Positions 51,491 through 60,324 are shown, counted from the stretch's first letter. The stretch: DNA of 64,000 nt from an uncultured Tenacibaculum sp. (GCA_937922085.1 CAKZVD010000061.1:1-64000), one strand, 5' to 3'. The notes: generated by a model from the letters alone, not told the origin. A program made the numbers and translations.

Positions 51491-51498
51491 CAAATATA
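51491..51498 (-). promoter_or_regulatory. Promoter -7 element of the phosphohexomutase gene
   Basis: TATATTTG on the minus strand matches TAnnTTTG exactly, 21 bases before ATG 51469. Its position rules out the longer start at 51493. Confidence 0.6.
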
Positions 51499-51518
51499 AA
51501 CATCTAAATTTTATGCAT

Positions 51519-51548
51519 AAAAAAAACCATTACTTTCATAATGGCTTT
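51519..51548 (-). terminator. Terminator after beta-barrel paralogue 1
   Basis: CCATTA (51527-51532) and TAATGG (51539-51544) form the stem; the minus-strand transcript then enters a run of U. A sequence-similar terminator follows the second paralogue. Confidence 0.7.
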
Positions 51549-51566
51549 AACTATTTCTTTTTTAAT

Positions 51567-52004
51567 TTATATCCTAAACATTAAACCTGCATTTAAATAT
51601 CCTCCAGAACCAATTCCTGAATATGATGCTCTTAAAGCAATTCCATTTCCTAATTTATATTCGAACATTGGTCTAAAGTAGAAACCATTTCCATCTCTTG
51701 TTAAAGCAATAGTATATCCCATATCTAAACCTAAACTTACATTACTATTTGCATGAAATCTACCAGCTAAAGCTAATGGAAATAATACAGAATCAAAATC
51801 TGTAGTAAAAATTAGCCCTGTTGCACCTCCAACACTAAATTTTGATTCAACATTGAATAAATAATCAACATCTCCTCCAATTACAAAAGAAGACCCTCCG
51901 TTGGTTGTAAAACCAATATTAGCACCAACTCTTAATTTACCATCTTGTGCATTCATTTTTAAAACAACTAGTAAGAAGGTAACAATAAATAATATTCTTT
52001 TCAT
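51567..52004 (-). CDS. Outer-membrane beta-barrel protein, tandem paralogue 1
   Basis: The 145-residue protein has signal peptide MKRILFIVTFLLVVLKMNAQ and a small barrel-like body: GKLRVGANIGFTTNGGSSF, VIGGDVDYLFNVESKFSVGG, FYFRPMFEYKLGNGIALRAS and GGYLNAGLMFRI. It is nearly identical to the neighbour encoded at 52148-52591 at both ends but differs in the middle (about 70-100). The product is likely a small outer-membrane protein of unknown function. A TATATTTG promoter element (52035-52028) and its own terminator flank it. Confidence 0.8.
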   Translation of the reverse strand: MKRILFIVTFLLVVLKMNAQDGKLRVGANIGFTTNGGSSFVIGGDVDYLFNVESKFSVGGATGLIFTTDFDSVLFPLALAGRFHANSNVSLGLDMGYTIALTRDGNGFYFRPMFEYKLGNGIALRASYSGIGSGGYLNAGLMFRI

Positions 52005-52027
52005 TTTTAATTTAGTTCGTTAGTGAA

Positions 52028-52035
52028 CAAATATA
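52028..52035 (-). promoter_or_regulatory. Promoter -7 element of beta-barrel paralogue 1
   Basis: TATATTTG on the minus strand, 24 bases before the ATG of the 51567-52004 gene. The same element occurs at the equivalent place before paralogue 2. Confidence 0.6.
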
Positions 52036-52095
52036 ACATTTAGATATAAATTCTAACTTGTTCTAATAATTTAATAGAGTTATATTTTTATGCAT

Positions 52096-52124
52096 AAAAA
52101 AACCACTACTTTCGTAATGGTTTT
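52096..52124 (-). terminator. Terminator after beta-barrel paralogue 2
   Basis: CCACTAC and GTAATGG pair with one mismatch around a short loop, flanked by A and T runs. It resembles the terminator after paralogue 1 in sequence and position, so it belongs to the duplicated unit. Confidence 0.65.
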
Positions 52125-52147
52125 AGCTATTTATTGTATTTATATTT

Positions 52148-52591
52148 TTATAAATCAAACATTGCACCAGCATTCAAATATCCTCCAGAACCAATTCCTG
52201 AATAAGAAGCTCTTAAGGCAATTCCATTTCCTAATTTATATTCAAACATGGGTCTAAAATAAAATCCATTTCCAGAATTACTTAAACCTATTGCATATCC
52301 CATGTCTAATCCTAAATCTATTTTATTAGTTGCATGAAATCTACCAGAACCTGCTAAAGGTAAAAATGTTTGATTAAAACTATCATTAATTATAAATATT
52401 AACCCTGTAGCACCACCAACACTAAATTTTGACTCAACATTGAATAAATAATCAACATCTCCACCAATTACAAAAGAAGATCCTCCATTTGTTGTAAAAC
52501 CAAGGTTACCTCCTACTCTTAACTTACCGTCTTGTGCATTTACTTTACAAGCTAAAGTTAAAATTGCTACGATACATAAAAATTTTTTCAT
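52148..52591 (-). CDS. Outer-membrane beta-barrel protein, tandem paralogue 2
   Basis: The 147-residue protein has signal peptide KKFLCIVAILTLACKVNAQ, then the same GFTTNGGSSFVIGGDVDYLF and FYFRPMFEYKLGNGIALRAS blocks as paralogue 1, ending GGYLNAGAMFDL. The divergent part (about 65-105) contains INDSFNQTFLPLAGSGRFHAT instead of TTDFDSVLFPLALAGRFHAN. It is probably a small outer-membrane protein. It has its own promoter (52632-52625) and terminator, so the two genes are separate transcription units made by tandem duplication. Confidence 0.8.
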   Translation of the reverse strand: MKKFLCIVAILTLACKVNAQDGKLRVGGNLGFTTNGGSSFVIGGDVDYLFNVESKFSVGGATGLIFIINDSFNQTFLPLAGSGRFHATNKIDLGLDMGYAIGLSNSGNGFYFRPMFEYKLGNGIALRASYSGIGSGGYLNAGAMFDL

Positions 52592-52624
52592 TTTTTAGAT
52601 TTTTAAGTTTGATTCATTAAACGT

Positions 52625-52632
52625 CAAATATA
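52625..52632 (-). promoter_or_regulatory. Promoter -7 element of beta-barrel paralogue 2
   Basis: TATATTTG on the minus strand, 34 bases before the ATG at 52591. Confidence 0.55.
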
Positions 52633-52662
52633 ATACCAAAGTATATTCTTTGAAAATAAAAC

Positions 52663-52693
52663 AAAAAAACCGCTGCAAAATGCAACGGTTTTT
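52663..52693 (-). terminator. Terminator of rpsA
   Basis: On the minus strand AAAAACCGTTGCATTTTGCA continues GCGGTTTTTTT: CCG/CGG and TGCA/TGCA stems with a bulge, then a U run, 24 bases beyond the rpsA stop. Confidence 0.8.
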
Positions 52694-52716
52694 ATTATAT
52701 GAATGATATAAGAAAA

Positions 52717-54507
52717 TTATTTTCCTTCCATTTTTCTTTTTAATTCAGCTAAACCACCAATATCACCTAAAGTTGTTTTTTCAGATTCTTGTGCTTTTTT
52801 AGCTGCAGCTTTCACATTTCTTTGCTCTTCTTCTCTAAAGATTGAAGTATGTGAAACTACTATTTTACGATATTCTTTACTAAACTCAATTACTACAAAT
52901 TCTGCAGCATCTCCTTTAGCTAATTTACCACCATCTTCTTTATCTAAGAATCGTGAAGGAGCGAAAGCTTCTAAACCATCTTCAAAAGTTACAGTAGCAC
53001 CTTTATCGTTTTTATTTGTAATTGTTCCTGTAAATTTAGATCCAATTGCGTAAGTAGCTTCATGTGCATCCCAAGGGTTATCTTGAGTTTGCTTATGACC
53101 TAAGTTTAACTTACGGTTCTCTACATCTAATTCTAATACTTGAACAGCTAATTTATCACCTACAGTTACAAATTCTGATGGATGTTTCACTTTCTTAGTC
53201 CAAGATAAATCAGAGATATATACTAAACCATCAATACCTTCTTCTAATTCTACGAATACACCGAAGTTAGTATAGTTACGTACAGTACCTTCATGTTGAG
53301 ATCCAACAGGGAACTTAGTAGTAATATCTGTCCAAGGATCTGGATGTAATTGCTTCATACCTAAAGACATTTTACGCTCTTCACGGTCTAATGTTAAGAT
53401 TTGAGCTTCTACTTGATCACCTACTTGTACAAAATCTTGAGCCGAACGTAAATGCGTAGACCAAGACATTTCAGATACATGAATTAATCCTTCAACACCA
53501 TCTTCTACCTCTACAAACGCACCATAATCAGCTAAAACAACCACTTTACCTTTTACTTTATCTCCAACTTTTAATTCAGAGTTTAAAGCTTCCCATGGGT
53601 GAGCAGATAATTGTTTTAAACCTAATTGAATTCTTGACTTGTTATCATCAAAGTCTAAGATTACAACGTTTAATTTCTGATCTAATTCAACAACCTCACT
53701 TGGGTGATTGATACGAGACCAAGATAAATCTGTAATATGAACTAATCCATCAACACCACCTAAATCAACAAATACACCATAAGAAGTTACGTTTTTAACA
53801 ACACCTTCTAATACTTGTCCTTTTTCTAACTGACCGATGATTTCACGTTTCTGCTCTTCTAAATCAGCTTCAATTAACGCTTTATGAGATACAACTACAT
53901 TCTTAAATTCGTGATTGATTTTAACAACCTTGAATTCCATAGTTTTTTCTACATACTGATCGTAATCACGGATAGGCTTCACATCGATTTGAGATCCTGG
54001 TAAGAATGCTTCGATTCCGAAAACATCTACAATCATACCTCCACGAGTTCTACACTTCACAAAACCGTTAACGATTTCTCCTGTTTCATGTGCATTGTTA
54101 ACTCTATCCCATGCTTTAATTACACGAGCTTTTTTGTGAGATAATACTAATTGACCAGAAGAATCTTCTCTTTTATCAACTAATACCTCTACAGTATCGT
54201 CAACCGCTAATTTTGGATTATAACGGAATTCGTTTAATGAAATAACTCCTTCAGATTTAGAGTTGATATCAATAATAGCATCACGATCTGTAATACGAAC
54301 TACACGTCCTTCAATTACATCACGTTCGTTTACGAAACCTACAGTTCCTTCTAATGCTTTTTCAAACTCTTTTAATTTAGATTCATCAACTTCATCAATA
54401 CCTTCTTCGTATTTATGCCAGTTAAATGTTGCTAAAAATTGTGCTGGGCTTACATTTGGAGTAGCTTCCGTAGCCTCTGGAGTTGTTGTTTTTGTTTCTT
54501 CAGACAT
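52717..54507 (-). CDS. rpsA: 30S ribosomal protein S1
   Basis: The 596-residue protein has six S1 (OB) repeats: weak first repeat with VNERDVIEGRVVRITDRDAIIDI, second with GEIVNGFVKCRTRGGMIVDV, and four strong repeats with typical VKNVTSYGVFVDLGGVDGLVH, VVLADYGAFVEVEDGVEGLIH, VRNYTNFGVFVELEEGIDGLVY and TGTITNKNDKGATVTFEDGL. The N-terminal TTTPEATEATPNVSPAQFLATFNW is the usual Bacteroidota extension. It binds mRNA on the 30S subunit. Transcribed alone, with a leader of about 120 bases from the TACATTTG promoter; in this phylum S1 matters for mRNA binding because SD sequences are weak. Confidence 0.96.
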   Translation of the reverse strand: MSEETKTTTPEATEATPNVSPAQFLATFNWHKYEEGIDEVDESKLKEFEKALEGTVGFVNERDVIEGRVVRITDRDAIIDINSKSEGVISLNEFRYNPKLAVDDTVEVLVDKREDSSGQLVLSHKKARVIKAWDRVNNAHETGEIVNGFVKCRTRGGMIVDVFGIEAFLPGSQIDVKPIRDYDQYVEKTMEFKVVKINHEFKNVVVSHKALIEADLEEQKREIIGQLEKGQVLEGVVKNVTSYGVFVDLGGVDGLVHITDLSWSRINHPSEVVELDQKLNVVILDFDDNKSRIQLGLKQLSAHPWEALNSELKVGDKVKGKVVVLADYGAFVEVEDGVEGLIHVSEMSWSTHLRSAQDFVQVGDQVEAQILTLDREERKMSLGMKQLHPDPWTDITTKFPVGSQHEGTVRNYTNFGVFVELEEGIDGLVYISDLSWTKKVKHPSEFVTVGDKLAVQVLELDVENRKLNLGHKQTQDNPWDAHEATYAIGSKFTGTITNKNDKGATVTFEDGLEAFAPSRFLDKEDGGKLAKGDAAEFVVIEFSKEYRKIVVSHTSIFREEEQRNVKAAAKKAQESEKTTLGDIGGLAELKRKMEGK

Positions 54508-54631
54508 GTCTGAAATAATTTTTGTATCTTTTTATTAGCCAGATTATTAACGACACTAACATAAAGAGAAATTAAACTTATTTAATTTATTTTCTAACCC
54601 TTTTTAAAATCTGTTCTCGTAAAAAGGAGTG

Positions 54632-54639
54632 CAAATGTA
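54632..54639 (-). promoter_or_regulatory. Promoter -7 element of rpsA
   Basis: TACATTTG on the minus strand fits TAnnTTTG and is followed by GC. It lies 125 bases before the rpsA ATG, implying a long 5' leader that could carry autoregulation by S1. Confidence 0.5.
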
Positions 54640-54695
54640 CGCATTTTTAACGAGTTAAGCTAAAAAATAGTTAAATCTGTTTAAACTTAAGTAAA

Positions 54696-54872
54696 TTATA
54701 ATACTGATTTCTTTTGTTTGTTACTCACAAAAATTTTATTTATTCCAAAAAGAATAACCCCTACAGCAAAAATTAATATTCTTAAATGCATTCCCAAAAC
54801 TCCTAAAAACAGTAAAAAAACACCCACAATTATAGATAAAATGCCTACTTGTAAGTTATTTTTAGACTTCAA
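54696..54872 (-). CDS. Small two-helix membrane protein, TTG start overlapping the upstream gene
   Basis: A 58-codon frame begins with TTG (54872-54870) inside the end of the upstream gene (stop at 54862-54864) and ends TAA at 54696-54698. It reads KSKNNLQVGILSIIVGVFLL, then FLGVLGMHLRILIFAVGVIL and FGINKIFVSNKQKKSVL: two hydrophobic helices flanked by Lys-rich ends, as in small inner-membrane proteins. The 11-base overlap suggests translational coupling. No ATG is available before residue 28. Function unknown. Confidence 0.55.
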   Translation of the reverse strand: MKSKNNLQVGILSIIVGVFLLFLGVLGMHLRILIFAVGVILFGINKIFVSNKQKKSVL

Positions 54873-55323
54873 TTTTCTTTTCTAAGAAATTTATCTCCTT
54901 ATCATTAAAACTATATTCTTGTTTTATTTCTTCATCAGATTGCCCTGCATATTTTTGTTCAGAAATACTCTCAATCAAATCTTCTTCTTTTAATGATTTT
55001 TCTAAAGCTCTAGACATTAAGTCTACTCCTCTACTTTTTAAATCATCAACAATACTTTCCATTAGCTCTCCACTTGCCAATCGGGCATTCACATATGCAT
55101 CTATATCAATAATATCTTCAAGGCTTCCTTTATTATTTGTAGTACTCTTACTCGATAGGTATTCGTCAATCTCTAAAACATGTTTTTTTTTATTTCTCTT
55201 TTCTAATTCTGCTCTTAGTATTGGTATTACTTCTTCTCTTAAATCTTTTATTTCACTAACCAATTTTAATAATTCGCCAGTATACATTTGAGAATAATTT
55301 GATTTTATCTGTTTTACATCCAT
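54862..55323 (-). CDS. Hypothetical acidic helical protein
   Basis: The 153-residue protein has no signal peptide. It is highly charged and predicted helical: MDVKQIKSNYSQMYTGELLK, EVIPILRAELEKRNKKKH, then a central region (IDIDAYVNARLASGELMESIVDDLKSRG) and DEEIKQEYSFNDKEINFLEKK. The N-terminal block resembles short DUF domains of Bacteroidota membrane-associated proteins, but no family is certain. It is followed by the overlapping small membrane protein and lies 28 bases after a lipoprotein gene. Confidence 0.65.
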   Translation of the reverse strand: MDVKQIKSNYSQMYTGELLKLVSEIKDLREEVIPILRAELEKRNKKKHVLEIDEYLSSKSTTNNKGSLEDIIDIDAYVNARLASGELMESIVDDLKSRGVDLMSRALEKSLKEEDLIESISEQKYAGQSDEEIKQEYSFNDKEINFLEKKIEV

Positions 55324-55351
55324 TTCTCTTCTTTTTAACTTTAATGAAAAA

Positions 55352-56467
55352 TCAATCTACACTATGAATATCTGTTATTTCGTAACCTTTAAGATATATC
55401 ACGGTTATTCCATGAGAATTTTCAATACTTGACCAAAAAGAAATTAACCATTCATTTCTTTCATCGTTTAAAGTCCCTACATCGTTAATTCCTATTTCAA
55501 AACTTGTATGATCTAGCATATTAAAATTTTTGAAATTTTCCTTTACATCTGCTATTGTTTTTGAATTTATTATCAAAGGATTTACAGATTTTGCATCTTT
55601 ATACATTAAATTACACAAAGCAAATTCATAATCTGTTTTAGAGTTATAGAAATAGTCAGTATTTTCATCCAATATATCGGTTAGTATCTCTTTCTCTCTT
55701 CTATTCTCTATAAATGCTTTTATTTGTTCTTTCCTTTTTGGTGTTTTATAATCATTTATATTTTCTAAAATCATATCTATTTCATTACTAAAACTACAGT
55801 TAGCAATATCTAATCGACTATAACCATTTTTTGTTTTTTTATGAACTTTATTAATTACTTCTGTAATCCATTTTTTCTTATTTTCATAACCTCTAAACTT
55901 TGTAGAATCTTTCTCTAATTCTTTTCCTTTTTTATTGAGTTCTAATCCCAAATTATAATAAGCAATCGCTTTATCATAATTACAAATAACAGAAAAATCA
56001 TTTCCTATATTCATAGCTATAGAACTGTTATGATAATTTTTATCACAATGAAACAATTGTTCTTTTATTTTTATAGATAAATCATGTGAAACCTCTTCAC
56101 TAAAAGAGTGTAAAAAGTCAGAATTAGTGCTTTTTTTAATCTTATTGTATAAGTATTTTGCTTTTAATGGATATTTTCTGTATTGTCTATAACTATTCAT
56201 ATAAATAGTGTCGTTATGCAATTTTTGACTTCGATATCTACTACATAATTTAAGGTATTCTTCGGCAGATTTTGAAACATCCATTATTGAATCATCAATT
56301 AGAATATTGATGTCATCCCACCATCTTGGTTGTTCAAAATAATGTATTGAATCACAAATTAAAAACTCAATCTTCTTTCTACTTATTCTCTTTTTATCGT
56401 CCTTTTTACAAGAATAAATTATCAAACATATAAAACATAAAAAAGTAATTCTAAGAAACCTACTCAT
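55352..56467 (-). CDS. Lipoprotein with helical (TPR-like) body
   Basis: The 371-residue lipoprotein (LRITFLCFICLIIYSC, Cys 20). A TPR-like pair is visible at about 150-180 (NIGNDFSVICNYDKAIAYYNLGLELNKKGKELE); the remainder is charged helix, with a C-terminal beta segment (DHTSFEIGINDVGTLND, GITVIYLKGYEITDIHSVD). No named family. It overlaps the YigZ-type gene by 8 bases, so it is co-translated with it. It is probably anchored to a membrane facing the periplasm. Confidence 0.7.
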   Translation of the reverse strand: MSRFLRITFLCFICLIIYSCKKDDKKRISRKKIEFLICDSIHYFEQPRWWDDINILIDDSIMDVSKSAEEYLKLCSRYRSQKLHNDTIYMNSYRQYRKYPLKAKYLYNKIKKSTNSDFLHSFSEEVSHDLSIKIKEQLFHCDKNYHNSSIAMNIGNDFSVICNYDKAIAYYNLGLELNKKGKELEKDSTKFRGYENKKKWITEVINKVHKKTKNGYSRLDIANCSFSNEIDMILENINDYKTPKRKEQIKAFIENRREKEILTDILDENTDYFYNSKTDYEFALCNLMYKDAKSVNPLIINSKTIADVKENFKNFNMLDHTSFEIGINDVGTLNDERNEWLISFWSSIENSHGITVIYLKGYEITDIHSVD

Positions 56468-57074
56468 TCTCTTTAATTTCTACTTTAAATAAATTATTAA
56501 ACATTGTAAAAATAGCTTCTGATTCTTTTTTACGAACAGCAATTACATACTCACAATTTAATTCTAATTTTTGATCAACAATTTTTAGGTTTTGTTTTTT
56601 AATTATCTGTTGTACTTTATTCATCATATCGTAACCAAATATGAGTGTGTAGGCAACATTAATTGTTTTTTCTAAAATATTAGATGCTTCTAAAGCTAAT
56701 TGAGCAGAAGTACGATATGCATTTATTAAACCTCCTACTCCTAGTTTTGTTCCACCAAAATAACGTACAGATACAATTAAAACATTGGTAACCTCAAAAG
56801 CCTGTATTTGCCCATAAATTGGCTGACCTGCGGAGTTGTTTGGTTCTCCATCATCGTTTGCTCTAAATCGAATTTTCTCAGTTCCTAACTGCCATGCATA
56901 ACAATGATGCCGAGCTGTATGATGTAATTTTCGTAACTCTTCTAACCTCATTTTAATATCTTCTTCTGTTTGTACAGGAAAAGCATACCCAAAAAACTTA
57001 CTATTTCTATCTTTAAACAGTGTTTCTTCTGAAGGTTTTGTTATCGTTTTATAAACATCTTCAATCATATTCAT
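56460..57074 (-). CDS. IMPACT / YigZ family protein
   Basis: About 204 residues from ATG 57074 (an ATG two codons later is equally possible; the frame also opens at 57092). The UPF0029 N-terminal domain is clear: KDRNSKFFGYAFPVQTEEDI, HHTARHHCYAWQLG, RANDDGEPNNSAGQPIYGQI, ALIVSVRYFGGTKLGVGGLINAYR-type sequence. The C-terminal domain (DUF1949-like, about 140-204) follows. YigZ/IMPACT proteins are linked to regulation of translation and amino-acid starvation. First in the short operon with the lipoprotein gene. Confidence 0.9.
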   Translation of the reverse strand: MNMIEDVYKTITKPSEETLFKDRNSKFFGYAFPVQTEEDIKMRLEELRKLHHTARHHCYAWQLGTEKIRFRANDDGEPNNSAGQPIYGQIQAFEVTNVLIVSVRYFGGTKLGVGGLINAYRTSAQLALEASNILEKTINVAYTLIFGYDMMNKVQQIIKKQNLKIVDQKLELNCEYVIAVRKKESEAIFTMFNNLFKVEIKENE

Positions 57075-57134
57075 TATTTTCTGACCGCACAAAGTATGAT
57101 ATTCGTTTCTTATCTGAAAATTATTATAATAAAA

Positions 57135-57167
57135 AAGTGTAATCTATAAATTATAGACTACACTTTA
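57135..57167 (-). terminator. Terminator after the expansin gene
   Basis: AAAGTGTAATCTATAA and TTATAGACTACACTTT form a 16-bp stem with one mismatch and a single-base loop, 23 bases after the expansin stop. Confidence 0.7.
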
Positions 57168-57189
57168 AAGAACTTATAAAGTATGAAAT

Positions 57190-58188
57190 TTATTCTTTTA
57201 TTAAAATTTGAGTTTTATCATTATTTTCAAATTTCACAAAATAATGCCCAACAGGAATATCTTCTAATAAAATTTCTTGAGAAAAACCAGATTTTATTTT
57301 CTTATTCCCTTGAAGTAAAATCCATTTAACTGGTTTGTCTTTATTTAAATACACTATGTTTTTACTAGGGTTTGGATATATCAATTTACTTTCAACAATT
57401 AATGATTTTTCATTATCAACTGAAGAATTCAATTCTTTATCTATTTTATTAGACGTTGATCGTTTATTCTTTTTAGCACCAAATTGTTTTCCTGTAAAAA
57501 AAACTTCATTTTCATTTCCTGAAATTTTAATATTATTAAAAACTACAACTTGATTTTTAACAGAAGTTACTCTTATGTTTATTGGAGAAACCTTAACTCC
57601 AGATGTTTCTAAAAAGAAATTATAAGGTTGTCTTTTCATGGCTACCCATTTACGTGTGCTTTTAGAAAAATACTCTACTTTTTTAACAGCATTTTTTGTA
57701 TCAAAAAACTGTATCCCTGTCCAATAAACTGAAGATCCACTTTTAAATCTATACTTCATTTTTTGTTGTTTATTAGGATTCTCTACAAACCTCCATTTTA
57801 TAGCCTCTGCTCCATTTATTGGATTTCCAATTTTAGCAAATGCTTCTTGTGTTAAATCTAAATGCACCGGTAAATTCACTTTTTTACCTTTCACATTTAC
57901 AGCTACTTTCTTTTTAGGGCATTCAGGGCAACGATCTACAACTTGTAAAACAACTTTTCCTTTAGGTCCAACTACTTCAACATAAGCTCCACAAGCACTT
58001 GAGTTTTTATAATCTACATCGTTAATAGCACAATGCATTTTATCTCCTTTTTTCACCAGAATTGAACAATTTCCTCCTGCTCCTCCGTCTACTCCTCCAT
58101 AAAAAGTAGCAGCTCCTCCTGTTCTATATTGAGATTGGACAAAATGACTGCAAAATGAAATTAATATTACTAATATTGATGTTCTCAT
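57190..58188 (-). CDS. Bacterial expansin (EXLX1-like) with T9SS sorting domain
   Basis: The 332-residue protein has a signal peptide (LVILISFCSHFVQSQ). D1 (about 22-140, double-psi barrel): ATFYGG with Thr28, VVDRCPEC with Asp85, and HLDLTQEAFAKIGNP with Asp111; these align with Thr12, Asp71 and Asp82 of EXLX1. D2 (CBM63, about 141-235): SVYWTGIQFFD aligns with the RWWAAIQ binding strand, and QPYNFFL with the DYNHF strand whose Tyr helps bind cellulose. Unlike EXLX1 it has a five-Cys D1 and ends in a linker and T9SS domain (LIYPNPSKN). It should loosen polysaccharide networks non-hydrolytically at the surface. 63 bases separate it from the beta-helix gene. Confidence 0.88.
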   Translation of the reverse strand: MRTSILVILISFCSHFVQSQYRTGGAATFYGGVDGGAGGNCSILVKKGDKMHCAINDVDYKNSSACGAYVEVVGPKGKVVLQVVDRCPECPKKKVAVNVKGKKVNLPVHLDLTQEAFAKIGNPINGAEAIKWRFVENPNKQQKMKYRFKSGSSVYWTGIQFFDTKNAVKKVEYFSKSTRKWVAMKRQPYNFFLETSGVKVSPINIRVTSVKNQVVVFNNIKISGNENEVFFTGKQFGAKKNKRSTSNKIDKELNSSVDNEKSLIVESKLIYPNPSKNIVYLNKDKPVKWILLQGNKKIKSGFSQEILLEDIPVGHYFVKFENNDKTQILIKE

Positions 58189-58251
58189 ATTTATCGATTT
58201 ATTAAATTGAGAGAAGTATTTTTATTACTTCTCTCTAAATTTAGTTTACTA

Positions 58252-60324
58252 TTATTTTTTTAAAAACTTTTTGAATGAACGTCCATTCACTTGGATAAAA
58301 AATGTTCCTTTTGACTTTAATTTTGAAACATCTATAACTGCATTGTCTTCAGATTTAATTTTCTGTTTAATTACAACTTGACCATTTAAGTTTATAATAG
58401 TAATTTCATCATTCACATGAACTCCTGCTACTGTTATTTTATCTATTGCAGGATTAGGATATAAATTCACTTTAATTTTGTTATCATTTAATTCTTCTGT
58501 AATAGAACTATCAATTACTTCTTTTCTACTTACACCACATTTAGCTATACCTCCAACTCCTGCAGCTACACTATTTGCACATAAATTAAGAACCTTCACT
58601 TTTCTTCCTGCAAATGTTCTATCTGCATACCATGATGCAACCCCAGGGTTAGATAATCTAGATCTGTTTTTAGATACTTTCGTTAGCTTATTTAAATCTT
58701 GACTACTTAATCCTTTTATATATTGATGATTATTTGATCCATTAAAAAGTCGAGTTGCACTACCATAACGTGTACTAACTTGCTCTATACCTGTATTTTT
58801 ATTAGCTCTTAAAAACAATGATTTATTTAAACTAACTTTAGATGTAACACTAGAAGACCAATACATGATATCTGATGCTTTAGCATTGTTAATATTTGGT
58901 TCATTATTATAAAAAATAGATTCATTAATGACTCCTTTTTGGTATACATCATGAAGAAATAAGGCAGAACGAGTTATATCAACAGCATTACCAAAACCAC
59001 CTACGTATTTAGTATTTGCAAATACATTTTTTTGAAAATTAAAATTATTAATCATTCTAATATTTGCCTGACCTACTGTATTATTATCAAAAGTTGTATT
59101 AGTCATTTTCATAGTTCCTCCTTTAAATGAGCCACTAGCTCCTCCTGCATGAAAAACAATACACGATAAAAAACCAGGTTTATCTAACTGAACACCACCT
59201 GCAATATTGCTATTTCTGAAATTATGGAACTTATTATCCATAAAAACACAATCATCGATTATTAAAGTATTTCCTTTTGGGAATAATTTTAATTCTTCTT
59301 TACCATTTACTTTTAATGGACGACTAAAAACCTCTATTGTAGAAACTTTAGTATTGGCTTCATTACCTTTAAAAATAGATTTATAAATTTCAATAGATTC
59401 TATAGTTCTATCTACACGTATAGCTCCTGCTCCTTCTACTACTTTCATATACGCAGAAGAACCTGATCTTTTATCGATGTAACCATTAGATATATTCTTA
59501 TCAAAAAAACTATCAATAATAATTAGTTTTCGTATTGAAGTACCTCCAATAGCTCCGCCAGTTACTGCTCTATTATTTTTAAAATAACATCCAAAAACTT
59601 CTCCTGTAGTATAATTATTTAAACGAATACCTGCTCCATTTAAATTTTCACCAATACCTTTAAAATGACTTACTTTATTATCTATAAAATTACATTTTCT
59701 AACACGTAAAGAAGCTCCGAAAATATCTTTCACTTTACTTCCTGGTGATACAGGTACTGCGGTCATATTCATTTCTATTGCTCCACCTCCTTGGCGGTAA
59801 CGATGAATTTCAGGCCCTGCCGACCCTATATTACTCATAGAACCTGGATTAAAATTTGCATTTTTAAATGTAGCGTTCTGTATAACAATTCTAATATTTC
59901 CTACAACTGTAAAAATAGTTGTCTTATTCTGACCGTTAAAAGTTATTCCTTTACCTTGAATTACAATTGTTCTTGTTAGCTTTCTTGTACTATAATCATG
60001 AGCTAATCGGATAGGAATATTAAAATTAATAGTAGCATTTCTACTAAATTTAATCATTCCTCCGTCTTTCTTAATCATGTCATTTAATGTATTCTTAAGA
60101 GTGTTGTAATCTGGATTAATTGTTCTAACATCAACGTTTCCTACTCCATTAACTGGTACTTCATTGGGTAGTAAAGAGCGGTTACTTTGTTTTACTCCAT
60201 AGTTATCCCATAGCTTATTAGCGGCATTTCTTTTAGTTGCATTTGTTTGGGCATTTAAACTAGTAAGCGTTATAGTACATGTTATAAATAATACTATAGT
60301 TTTAATTAATTTGTTGGTCTTCAT
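58252..60324 (-). CDS. T9SS-exported right-handed beta-helix protein
   Basis: The 690-residue protein has a signal peptide (IVLFITCTITLTSLNAQ), then a long right-handed parallel beta-helix region from about 65 to 560 with recurring turns such as IVIQGKGITFNG, IVIQNATFKNANF, LRVRKCNFIDNK, VFGCYFKNNRAVTGGAIGG, IIDSFFDKN and IYKSIFKGNEA. A Cys-containing stretch and a T9SS domain (LYPNPAIDKI) end it. This resembles polymorphic outer-membrane and pectate-lyase-type solenoids, but no lyase catalytic pattern can be pointed to. Adhesin or polysaccharide-binding function is as likely as catalysis. It shares its strand with the expansin gene. Confidence 0.75.
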   Translation of the reverse strand: MKTNKLIKTIVLFITCTITLTSLNAQTNATKRNAANKLWDNYGVKQSNRSLLPNEVPVNGVGNVDVRTINPDYNTLKNTLNDMIKKDGGMIKFSRNATINFNIPIRLAHDYSTRKLTRTIVIQGKGITFNGQNKTTIFTVVGNIRIVIQNATFKNANFNPGSMSNIGSAGPEIHRYRQGGGAIEMNMTAVPVSPGSKVKDIFGASLRVRKCNFIDNKVSHFKGIGENLNGAGIRLNNYTTGEVFGCYFKNNRAVTGGAIGGTSIRKLIIIDSFFDKNISNGYIDKRSGSSAYMKVVEGAGAIRVDRTIESIEIYKSIFKGNEANTKVSTIEVFSRPLKVNGKEELKLFPKGNTLIIDDCVFMDNKFHNFRNSNIAGGVQLDKPGFLSCIVFHAGGASGSFKGGTMKMTNTTFDNNTVGQANIRMINNFNFQKNVFANTKYVGGFGNAVDITRSALFLHDVYQKGVINESIFYNNEPNINNAKASDIMYWSSSVTSKVSLNKSLFLRANKNTGIEQVSTRYGSATRLFNGSNNHQYIKGLSSQDLNKLTKVSKNRSRLSNPGVASWYADRTFAGRKVKVLNLCANSVAAGVGGIAKCGVSRKEVIDSSITEELNDNKIKVNLYPNPAIDKITVAGVHVNDEITIINLNGQVVIKQKIKSEDNAVIDVSKLKSKGTFFIQVNGRSFKKFLKK

